Positions 27,905 to 35,612 of a DNA stretch of 64,000 bases are shown piece after piece. Position 1 is the stretch's first letter; every line of letters begins with the position of its first letter. The notes under the pieces are model-generated. The model was not told the DNA's origin. It saw only the letters and a list, made by a program, of their open reading frames with translations, and did not search any database. This stretch comes from SMWD01 sp002729875 (lineage in GTDB: Bacteria; Pseudomonadota; Gammaproteobacteria; Steroidobacterales; GCA-2729495): contig DASCMH010000056.1 in assembly GCA_036010905.1 (NCBI GenBank), positions 1 through 64,000 of the forward strand, in the 5' to 3' direction. The translations under genes and the position numbers were made by a program.

Positions 27905-28816
27905 ATGTGGCAACCAAAACTGATCATGATGAACGGCGAACTCGTGCCATTTGACGAGGCCGGGCTACACCCACTGTCACTTGCCGTCACCTATGCGGCG
28001 ACCGTATTTGAGGGCTTGCGCGCCTATCAAACACCCGACAACGAACAATTTTCACTGTTTCGTCTGGCCGAACACATACGACGTCTGCAGGCCGGCATGA
28101 AGCTGCTGCGTTTTGACGGCACTTACGAGACAGATTACCTGCGTGATTGTCTGACCCGCCTGATTTATGCCAACGAGCCGGACGGTGACGTTTATATCCG
28201 GCTGCTGGTCTATATCGAGGGAGCCGGGCTCATGAGCACGACCGGCCCGGTGGGCTTCACGGCCGCAGCAATGCCGAGAACCAGGCCCAAGTTAGGCGAT
28301 ACGGGTCTGAGCCTGGGGGTCAGCTCATGGCAACGGTTATCTGATAACGCATGTCCACCGCGCATTAAAAGTACTGCGAATTACCTCAACGCACGATTGG
28401 TTTCCCACCAGGCAAAGGCCGACGGCTATGACGGTGCCCTGATGCTGACACCGCAAGGCAAAGTCTCGGAGGCCCCGATCGCGTGCTTCTTCATGGTTCG
28501 CGACGGACAGCTCATCACACCTGACCGCAGCAGCAATATCCTCGAGAGCATTACCCGCGACACCATACTGACACGCTACCGGGAGTTGACAGGTAGCCGG
28601 GTCGAGGAGCGAATCGTCGACCGCAGCGAGCTTTATTTAGCTGACGAGGCCTTCCTGTGCGGAACCGGGCAGGAAATTTTGCCCGTTACATCGATCGATC
28701 GTCTACCCGTCGGTAACGGCACAATCGGACCGATAACCGAACAGCTACGCCAGGATTATTTCGCTATCGTTCGCGGGTCTGTACCGGATCATCCGGAGTG
28801 GCGAACCCTGATCTGA
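27905..28816 (+). CDS. Class IV aminotransferase (branched-chain amino acid aminotransferase-like)
   Basis: This 303-residue PLP enzyme probably transfers amino groups between branched-chain or related amino acids and 2-oxoglutarate. The predicted PLP lysine is K155 in RIKSTANYLN, with the conserved Glu in GKVSEAPIACFF near 189 and the phosphate-binding S-I-T-R-D near 215-219. The start is full length (VPFDEAGLHPLSLAVTYAATVFEGLRAY). ATG 27905 matches family N termini; an extension to 27851 would run through the operator. D-amino acid or 4-amino-4-deoxychorismate-type activity is possible. Its context is catabolic, not an ilv operon. Confidence 0.85.
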   Translation: MWQPKLIMMNGELVPFDEAGLHPLSLAVTYAATVFEGLRAYQTPDNEQFSLFRLAEHIRRLQAGMKLLRFDGTYETDYLRDCLTRLIYANEPDGDVYIRLLVYIEGAGLMSTTGPVGFTAAAMPRTRPKLGDTGLSLGVSSWQRLSDNACPPRIKSTANYLNARLVSHQAKADGYDGALMLTPQGKVSEAPIACFFMVRDGQLITPDRSSNILESITRDTILTRYRELTGSRVEERIVDRSELYLADEAFLCGTGQEILPVTSIDRLPVGNGTIGPITEQLRQDYFAIVRGSVPDHPEWRTLI

Positions 28817-28833
28817 GCGACGCCGATTGCTTT

Positions 28834-30105
28834 TCAGTGAGTTGATCCGTCTGCTGCTGCGGAATCTTGCAACTCCTCAACCAGTTGCAAACGACTGGTC
28901 AACAGGGAAATGAGCACGCCGCCGACTGCAGCAAACAGAAATGCACTCTGCAGGCTATAGCGTTCCGCTACCTCACCCCAGATAACCGCACCCAGCGCCA
29001 GGGATCCCATCATGGCCATCAAATTGATCGACAGACCCCGGGCGCGCAGTTGCGGCGGCAGCAATAGCTGCCAGATGATGTTCACTGATGTCATGATCGC
29101 GGTCCACGACATACCGGCAATCAGCATCGCAATCGCAGACCAATAGGTGTTTGACGACAGGCCGACAATCAGCAGCACCGAAGCATGACTGGCGGTAGCA
29201 AAATCAATGACGCGACTGCGCGTTAACCGGGCATACAGACGCCCAAGAATCAACGAGCCCAGCACTGAACCGACACCAAAGCATGCCAGCAACATGCCCA
29301 GAGTCTGCGGGCGACCATCCAACAGGCGATTCACCACCGATGGAACAAGGGCAAGAAGAATGCTCATCATCAGAAAATTCAGCAACGTCTTGAGCAACAG
29401 GCGACGCAGCGGGGGCTGTTTAATTGAAAACTGCAATCCCTCTTGCAACGCGTGAAAAAATGATTGCTTCGACGGTGCCTGTGTTGCCCGGAGGTTGCGC
29501 CAAAACAAGATCACCACAAACAGGCCGACGAAGGCCAGCACATTCAGAACGAACATCCAGCCCGCACCCCACAAACCCAGAATGATACCGGCCAGCCCGG
29601 GTCCAACCGCCCTGGCAATGCTGCTGTTCATGCCATTGAGCGTTAATGCGCTGGGTAACTGCAAGCGGGGCACCAGGTCCGGTGTCGTCGCCTGCATGGC
29701 GGGCGACACAACGGCAGCGGCAGTACCGAACAGAAAGGTCAGGGCGATCAGCGCGTTAGGTGAAATGGCTCCCGACAAGGTCACTAATCCAAGCGCAACG
29801 GCAATGATCATCAGGCACCCCAGCGAACCCAGCAAAACCCAGCGCCGATCTACCAGGTCCGACACCACCCCCGCCGGCAATCCAAACAGAAAAGCTGCAA
29901 AGCTGAATGCCGCCTGGACCTGGGCCACCTTCGCCGGCGACGGGTCCAGTTGAGTCATCAGCCATCCCGCTCCTACCGTCTGCATGGAAGCACCGATGTA
30001 GGCGAAGAACGAAAAAATCCAGAAATTCCGGAATACCGAATTCCCAAGAGCTGACCAGGTCCCTGTTTCACCGCTGGCGGCTGATTGTGTCGTGTCATCG
30101 GCCAT
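28834..30105 (-). CDS. MFS transporter (MFS_3/EntS-like)
   Basis: This 423-residue protein has about twelve membrane helices. The family pattern is FRNFWIFSFFAYIGASMQTVGAGWLMTQL at the start and GLPAGVVSDLVDRRWVLLGS between helices 2 and 3. It resembles enterobactin-exporter-type MFS proteins, which usually export. The substrate is unknown. ATG 30105 (MADDTTQS) is chosen over an extension to 30210 with a Cys-rich, non-conserved N terminus. It converges with the aminotransferase gene. Confidence 0.85.
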   Translation of the reverse strand: MADDTTQSAASGETGTWSALGNSVFRNFWIFSFFAYIGASMQTVGAGWLMTQLDPSPAKVAQVQAAFSFAAFLFGLPAGVVSDLVDRRWVLLGSLGCLMIIAVALGLVTLSGAISPNALIALTFLFGTAAAVVSPAMQATTPDLVPRLQLPSALTLNGMNSSIARAVGPGLAGIILGLWGAGWMFVLNVLAFVGLFVVILFWRNLRATQAPSKQSFFHALQEGLQFSIKQPPLRRLLLKTLLNFLMMSILLALVPSVVNRLLDGRPQTLGMLLACFGVGSVLGSLILGRLYARLTRSRVIDFATASHASVLLIVGLSSNTYWSAIAMLIAGMSWTAIMTSVNIIWQLLLPPQLRARGLSINLMAMMGSLALGAVIWGEVAERYSLQSAFLFAAVGGVLISLLTSRLQLVEELQDSAAADGSTH

Positions 30106-30369
30106 GATGGTCGGGTCACAGTAACGCATAGAGCAGGATTTTCTAGTGTTGCACGCGTCTTCAATTGGCACAAGAGACAGTATCAGTAATGCAGTTCTGA
30201 TAACTGCCAAAACCTTTTTTCAGCGCCTTTTACGAATCCCCAACTATCCACTTTTCAAGCCGCAAGCCTTTCATGGTGCGATTGTAGCGCCCCTAACCAA
30301 CCCGATCAGGTGGCCGACAGCTGGCCGCCACCTGATTCCAGGCATTTTTACCCCCTTTCGGAGCCCGGC

Positions 30370-30385
30370 CTGTAAACGATTGCGA
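30370..30385. promoter_or_regulatory. Candidate LacI-type operator upstream of the GPH symporter
   Basis: CTGTAAACGATTGCGA matches the TTGYAAACGTTTRCAA consensus at most positions and keeps the central CG. It lies 54 bases before the GPH symporter start, in the region shared with the divergent MFS gene. No good -10 hexamer stands 17 bases away on either strand, so support is weaker than for the other sites. Confidence 0.4.
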
Positions 30386-30438
30386 CATCTCGCCCTTTCT
30401 AGTATTGTTAAAAACAATCACCGTCAGGCTCTCAAGGT

Positions 30439-31899
30439 ATGCCCGAACGTCCCGTCAGCATCCCCATCAAGCTTGCCTTCGGCTCCGGTCAGATGGCGGA
30501 AGCCATCAAGTCCAACTCGTTCGAGCTCTTCCTGCTTTTCTACTACGTGCAGGTACTGGGCCTGAATCCTGTCTGGACGGGTACCGCGATGCTGGTCGCA
30601 CTGGTCATGGACGCCATTACCGATCCGCTGATCGGCTCCATTTCCGACAACTTCAAATCGCGATGGGGCCGCCGCCATCCGTTCATGTACGCATCAGCTA
30701 TTCCCTTCGGGTTGTGCTTTTACTTTCTCTTTGCCCCGCCTGCAGGCTTGCAGGGTATCGGCCTGGCGGCATGGCTGACCGTTTTTGCAGTCGGGATTCG
30801 GGTGATGATTACCTTCTTCATGGTCCCGTACTATGCGGTTGGCGCCGAACTTACCGAACACTACCGGGATCGAACTGCCCTGGTCGCCTACAGAACCATG
30901 TTCTCCTTCGCCGGTGCCATCGCCATCTCAGCTATCGCATTTCAGGTGTTCTTCCACGCCACTCCTGAATACCCGCAGGGTCAGTTGAACCCTGCCCCCT
31001 ATCCGTTGATGGGCCTGACTTTCGGCCTCGCGGCGGCGCTGATCATTATAGGCTCGACGGCGGGAACCCACAGTCAGATACCGCACCTGCACCGGTCCGG
31101 TCATGACCAGCACCTGAGTTTACGGGAGTACTTACAGGAGTTAATCAGTCTTTTGCACAACAAGGCGTTCGTGGCCTTCTTTCTGGTGTCTTTGAGTATT
31201 TTTGTCATGCTTGGCCTGCAGAAAGCCCTGGCGCTGCACATGAACACCTACTTCTGGGCCCTGCAGTCGCAGGAGATTGTGTACCTGCTCTATGCCTTCT
31301 TCGGTGCCACTATCATCACGGTGCCATTCGTCAAGTACATCATCGACCGGCTCGACAAGAAAGCCACAATGAACCTCGGACTCTGGATGCTGCTTCTGTC
31401 GTTAATTGCGCCAACGACCTTGCGCCTCATCGGCTGGTTTCCCGGAAATGACAGTGACTGGCTACTGCCCCTGCTAATCGCCGGGCAGGCGGGCGCCGGA
31501 TTCGGCGGGGGCATCCTCGCAGTATCCACCGGTTCCATCGTTGCCGACATTGCCGATCATCACGAACTGAGAACCGGTAAGCGGCAGGAAGGTTTGCTCT
31601 TCGGGTTCTTTACCTTTGCGAGCAAGGCCACGTCGGGTGCCGGTCATTTCCTCGCCGGGTTGGCGCTCGGCCTGATCAGTTTCCCTATAGAACGAGATGT
31701 CAGGCCCGAAGAGATCAGGCCTGACACCCTTTTCGAGCTGGGACTAGTCTATGGGCCCAGCGTCGCCATCTTTGGCCTTTTCTGCATCGCTGTGTTTTCG
31801 ACTTACAACATTACCCGGGCAAGCCACCAGAATACCCTGAAAATTCTCCGCGAACGCCGCAAGCAGAAACCGCTGGCAGGCGAACAACTCAACAGCTGA
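30439..31899 (+). CDS. GPH family (MelB-like) cation symporter
   Basis: This 486-residue, twelve-helix carrier belongs to the glycoside-pentoside-hexuronide:cation symporter family. The signature AITDPLIGSISDNFKSRWGRRHPF lies between helices 2 and 3 (about 52-76). Members import sugars, glycosides or other small organics with Na+ or H+. The gene lies in the catabolic region after a LacI-like site. AAGGT precedes the ATG closely. Confidence 0.88.
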   Translation: MPERPVSIPIKLAFGSGQMAEAIKSNSFELFLLFYYVQVLGLNPVWTGTAMLVALVMDAITDPLIGSISDNFKSRWGRRHPFMYASAIPFGLCFYFLFAPPAGLQGIGLAAWLTVFAVGIRVMITFFMVPYYAVGAELTEHYRDRTALVAYRTMFSFAGAIAISAIAFQVFFHATPEYPQGQLNPAPYPLMGLTFGLAAALIIIGSTAGTHSQIPHLHRSGHDQHLSLREYLQELISLLHNKAFVAFFLVSLSIFVMLGLQKALALHMNTYFWALQSQEIVYLLYAFFGATIITVPFVKYIIDRLDKKATMNLGLWMLLLSLIAPTTLRLIGWFPGNDSDWLLPLLIAGQAGAGFGGGILAVSTGSIVADIADHHELRTGKRQEGLLFGFFTFASKATSGAGHFLAGLALGLISFPIERDVRPEEIRPDTLFELGLVYGPSVAIFGLFCIAVFSTYNITRASHQNTLKILRERRKQKPLAGEQLNS

Positions 31900-31927
31900 C
31901 TGTTGCCGTAACTGGCCCCGGGCTTGC

Positions 31928-32275
31928 TCAGGACATGGGTGCGCTGAGCGGATCTGCCGTATCGCCGCCGTAGCTTGAGTACAATCTTCCGTAGATCTTT
32001 TGAATCATTGCCTGACGCTCTGTCTGCAGCTTCGCCTGGAGTTCCTCCGACGGCCGGCCCTGTTCCAGATCATCGAGCGAAACTGACCCCTGTTTAGCCA
32101 GTAACTCTTCCAGAAAAGCCAGCCGGTCTTTGATGACCCAGGACTGGGCCCCTAACTCGAGAACGATGCCGATCAGATGATCGATGACCTCGTTGTCGAA
32201 GTAGTTAGGATTACTCCTGACTGCACCGGGCAAATCACGCGTATACGCTAATTCCGAGTCTTCAACTTTAGCCAT
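31928..32275 (-). CDS. Small acidic protein, function unknown
   Basis: This 115-residue soluble protein has no recognised domain. It is mainly helical, with a region IDHLIGIVLELGAQSWVIKDRLAFLEELLAK that could form an amphipathic or coiled helix, then a charged linker. AGAGGA stands about nine bases before the ATG. It lies 13 bases after the methyltransferase stop, so the two are cotranscribed and may act together. Confidence 0.7.
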   Translation of the reverse strand: MAKVEDSELAYTRDLPGAVRSNPNYFDNEVIDHLIGIVLELGAQSWVIKDRLAFLEELLAKQGSVSLDDLEQGRPSEELQAKLQTERQAMIQKIYGRLYSSYGGDTADPLSAPMS

Positions 32276-32288
32276 TTAAACTATTCCT

Positions 32289-33392
32289 CTATGCGGTAGC
32301 GGGTTTCACAGCGACACGACCCTTGCTGAGTGCGGCCTTGTGGTCGTATCCCTCAAGCTCAAAACCTGCCTCTACGAGCAGGTCCTCGACATTGGATCGT
32401 CTGTATTCAGGAAGATAGGGTTCGACGTTATCCAGGGCATCCATCTGGGCGAAGAACATGCTGTACAAGTCCGAGGTCTTGGAGCCCGGGAAGTCCAGCA
32501 GCGTGAACTTCCCACCCGGCCGCAATACACGATAGACCTCGGCAATAACCTCCTTGGCTACGGGTATCGGTAACTCATGGAACAACAGCACAGCCAGAGC
32601 CGCATCGAAATGGTTGTCGGGAAAATCCAGGTCCTCGGCCGCCATCTGCCGAAAATGGACATCGGCATTCGTCTCAATCGCACGCAGATGCGCATAGCGA
32701 ACCATGGGCGCGCCAAGATCAATGCCCCAGACTTCGGCATCCGGATGTCTTTCCTTCAACGCCGTACTGGAGGAACCGGGGCCAACCCCCAGGTCGAGAA
32801 TCCGCTCCACCTTGCCGTCATCCGGCATGGCGGCACCCATGGCAATGAACTTGGCTAATTGGTCGTTGTCAGCGGCCCCGCCCAGAAATACTTTAAGCCC
32901 ATAATCGTAGTAAAGGCCCGCCAAAGCCTCCGACATATTGCCCCCCGGCTGCAAATGAATCTCGCAATCCGCATATTCCGGCACCGAGTCAGCCCAGTTG
33001 GGGTCATACTCCAGCGTACCGGGGCCGGCTTGATCGGTTTCATCCAGAGCGGCGAGAATCTCCGCACGACGCTCGTCCAGGGAGTCCTTCAAACCGGACC
33101 AGAATGCTTCCTGCAGGCTTCGCTTGACCCGGTAGTATGTTTTCAGCACCGAATCCTGCATAAGCAGTTCGACGGCATCCTGAGTGGTGTCCGGGCCGTT
33201 GTCTTCATTACTGAGCTCGGACTTCTCGATGAGCCCCCGGCTATAGGCACCGATGGGCTCTTGCTGGGCATGAATCAGGATCTTCCGCGCATCATCGATA
33301 AACTCCACGTAGGCTTCGTCACTGCGGTTTGTCAGTGTCGGGAATACACCGGCCATCTTGCCGCGCGGATAAATAGCTTGCTCAACAGACAT
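32289..33392 (-). CDS. SAM-dependent methyltransferase
   Basis: This 367-residue protein has a class I methyltransferase domain in its C-terminal half. Motif I ILDLGVGPGSSST is at 198-210, acidic post-I EVWGIDLGAPM, motif II/III FDAALAVLLFHELP and VLRPGGKFTLLDFPG. The N-terminal 190 residues are helical and not a known catalytic domain. ATG 33392 has GAGGA at good spacing and MSVEQAIYPRGK follows. It may act on a small molecule of the accessory pathway. A TTGACA-N18-CATAAT promoter with a palindrome in the spacer lies upstream. Confidence 0.88.
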   Translation of the reverse strand: MSVEQAIYPRGKMAGVFPTLTNRSDEAYVEFIDDARKILIHAQQEPIGAYSRGLIEKSELSNEDNGPDTTQDAVELLMQDSVLKTYYRVKRSLQEAFWSGLKDSLDERRAEILAALDETDQAGPGTLEYDPNWADSVPEYADCEIHLQPGGNMSEALAGLYYDYGLKVFLGGAADNDQLAKFIAMGAAMPDDGKVERILDLGVGPGSSSTALKERHPDAEVWGIDLGAPMVRYAHLRAIETNADVHFRQMAAEDLDFPDNHFDAALAVLLFHELPIPVAKEVIAEVYRVLRPGGKFTLLDFPGSKTSDLYSMFFAQMDALDNVEPYLPEYRRSNVEDLLVEAGFELEGYDHKAALSKGRVAVKPATA

Positions 33393-33482
33393 TGGCTTGA
33401 TCCTCAAATTCTTGTTTCGCCACTGCCGAATCTTCACATGACGGCAATGGGGCTTGGTAGACAAATATTGTCAGAAGTGTAA

Positions 33483-33512
33483 ATTATGCACTCGTGTGCA
33501 ATATGATGTCAA
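33483..33512 (-). promoter_or_regulatory. Promoter of the methyltransferase gene with a second-type palindrome
   Basis: On the minus strand, a perfect TTGACA (33512-33507) is separated by 18 bases from CATAAT (33488-33483). The 16-base near-palindrome ATGCACTCGTGTGCAA (33486-33501, plus strand) fills the spacer and touches the -10. The same 16 bases occur at 49845-49860. The central CG is compatible with a LacI-family operator, but the half-site differs from the TTGCAAAC type. Confidence 0.6.
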
Positions 33513-33617
33513 ATACAGTTTTCGGCCAATAACAAGGCCGGCTGATTACTTATTGAACAGTGACCTGCACGGCGCCCGCTTCTCATCTGCACGTACAGGG
33601 GGGGACTTGGCCGGCGT

Positions 33618-34448
33618 CTAGTCAGCCGGCTTAATGAAGCGAAGCAGCACCCGGTCGCTGCGTCCCCTGATCTGCGGTAGCATCGCAAGCATATTGTAGT
33701 CATCAGCCGGATTTCGCAGCACGTCGCTCTCTGCATCCAGAACGAATCCAGCCGCCAGAAAATCAGCCTTGACCAATTCCGGATCAACCCGATGCAGAGG
33801 TTTGACGAGTTCTGCTGGCATCCCCGCTGCGGCAACATGATCGACCAGGCCGAGAGCGGCGCCCGGTTTCATCGCGTGGAAAATCTCGGCGAGCATCATC
33901 GGTCTGTCAACCAACTCCCAGCCCCATCCGCCGTCGATATAGTAAACATCGTGATAGGCGAGGATGAACAACACGGCATCGAACGTATCCGCTTCCAGTT
34001 TGAGCCGGTTGTTCTCACCAATCAGCTGCTCGACGTTACGCAAACGGCCATTACTGTATCTGGCCTCGATATCCTTACTCGCGATCTTCGCATACGGGGT
34101 GTTATTGTGCGCGACTACGCGGCCATCGCTACCGACCACGTACGATAATAATTCCGTGTAGTAACCGCCGCCGGAGTACATATCCAGTACGGCCATGCCC
34201 GGCTCGATACCAATAAACTGTAATACGTGTTCAGGCTTACGATTGACGTCGCGCGCAATATCGTCAGCCGATCGCCGTGGGTCGGCTAAAGCCGCCTCGA
34301 TAAATGACGGTCGCCCTGCTTCGGGCTGTGCCGCAACTTCGGGCTGCGCCACAGCATCGGCCGTCGCGCGATCCGGGCTTTCGGAACCGCAGGCGGCAAG
34401 AAAAAGACAACAACTATATATAAGAGTCAGCTTAGGTGTTCTGGCCAT
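33618..34448 (-). CDS. Lipoprotein with a SAM-methyltransferase-like domain
   Basis: This 276-residue protein has a lipobox (LAAC, Cys20 with Gly at +2) after a short hydrophobic segment. A domain of the predicted extracytoplasmic methyltransferase group follows (COG4798-type). The SAM motif I equivalent VLDMYSGGGYYTELLS is at 87-102, and FDAVLFILAYHDVYY resembles motif IV. A lipoprotein should face the periplasm, where SAM is not expected, so the domain may bind something else. GAGGGCGG precedes the ATG. Confidence 0.8.
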   Translation of the reverse strand: MARTPKLTLIYSCCLFLAACGSESPDRATADAVAQPEVAAQPEAGRPSFIEAALADPRRSADDIARDVNRKPEHVLQFIGIEPGMAVLDMYSGGGYYTELLSYVVGSDGRVVAHNNTPYAKIASKDIEARYSNGRLRNVEQLIGENNRLKLEADTFDAVLFILAYHDVYYIDGGWGWELVDRPMMLAEIFHAMKPGAALGLVDHVAAAGMPAELVKPLHRVDPELVKADFLAAGFVLDAESDVLRNPADDYNMLAMLPQIRGRSDRVLLRFIKPAD

Positions 34449-34537
34449 TTTCCGCCCTCTTTTGTGGCAAATGGAGTCACCCGCGCCAAATTATCTTTGC
34501 GCCATATGGATGCGGGTATCGGTGTTCACGGCGCAAG

Positions 34538-35392
34538 TCAATCGACAAAGAGTTTCCATAGATACCGTCGCTCCGAGTCGTAGGCCGTATAGGTCTTGTC
34601 GATGGTCTGGGGATTTCCCAGTGCAGCCACGACCAATTTGGCGGTATCGATCCGCGAGATATAGCTGAAAGACATGGGATCCTCGGTCAGCATCGCAGCC
34701 CCGGTGGACCCGCCATTGGACAGCCCGCCCGGCCGAATAATCGTGTACTTCATATTGCTGGCGCGCAGGTACTCCTCTGCCCGTTGTTTCAGCGGCAGGA
34801 CCTCGTTATGACCACGACGAGCCGGCAATGGCAAGGCGTCGTGAGACTCCCCTGTGCCAATCACGGTAACAAAAATAAAGCGCTCGACGCCTGCCGCCTG
34901 CGCGGCATCGATGACATTACGGTTGCCGATAAAGTCCGGGCGCTTGTTGGGATCCATTTTTACCTGCCCGCTAATCAACGCTTGTAACGGATTTTGCCGT
35001 GTCGGCAGATCGCTCGCCGAGGTGCCGAGCGTCGAAATTACGGTTTGGTACTCGCCCCGAGGGATCGCGCGTTGAACCTGTTCGTTGACAAGTGCATCCA
35101 CGACCACTTGTTTGACGCCCAGTGCGTTCAATGCATCGACATTGGAGGTTGTCCGTACGGTTACGGTTATGTCCTCACCGCGCTCCAACAGCAATTTGAC
35201 GATTTCGAGCCCGGTGCCGCGGGTGCCACCGACAATCAATATCTTGCCACCGGGCGAGATATAAGAAGAAGGCGTGAAAAATGATTTCGGCGTGTGATAT
35301 ATGCCGCTCATCATAAAGACGTACGTCAGCACGATAAGTACCAACGCCAGGCACGAGTACGCGAAAATGCGTCCAATGGTTGCCAAGCGCAT
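34538..35392 (-). CDS. Membrane-anchored NmrA-like NAD(P)-binding protein
   Basis: The 284 residues open with one membrane helix (about 8-29), then an extended SDR/NmrA-like Rossmann domain. The dinucleotide motif GGTRGTG is at 55-61, followed by VERFIFVTVIGTGES and YTIIRPGGLSNGG. No canonical Tyr-x-x-x-Lys catalytic pair is visible. GGGAG stands eight bases before ATG 35392. It resembles the two lipoprotein paralogues at 38501-40152. Orientation of the soluble domain cannot be decided from sequence; the n-region has Arg residues, favouring export. Confidence 0.82.
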   Translation of the reverse strand: MRLATIGRIFAYSCLALVLIVLTYVFMMSGIYHTPKSFFTPSSYISPGGKILIVGGTRGTGLEIVKLLLERGEDITVTVRTTSNVDALNALGVKQVVVDALVNEQVQRAIPRGEYQTVISTLGTSASDLPTRQNPLQALISGQVKMDPNKRPDFIGNRNVIDAAQAAGVERFIFVTVIGTGESHDALPLPARRGHNEVLPLKQRAEEYLRASNMKYTIIRPGGLSNGGSTGAAMLTEDPMSFSYISRIDTAKLVVAALGNPQTIDKTYTAYDSERRYLWKLFVD

Positions 35393-35612
35393 TTTTCAAC
35401 TCCCTATACGAACCCAATAACCAAAGGCGACGCCCGGTATTCGTTGGCAATCGATTTGGTATCGAGAAATTCCGAAAGCGCTGACGACCACCGTCGTCAG
35501 CGTATCGAAAATCCATACCCGCAGCATCGAGACTCGTCAACCACCATTCGCCGTCAGGCTTCTCCAACAGTCGAATGTCGAGCCGTCGATCGATGCCCGG
35601 ATCACGTTCGCT

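Noticed and set aside
35175..35567. A 130-codon minus-strand frame overlapping the NmrA-like gene start
   Set aside because: More than half of it lies in another frame of a well-supported gene and it has no domain resemblance.
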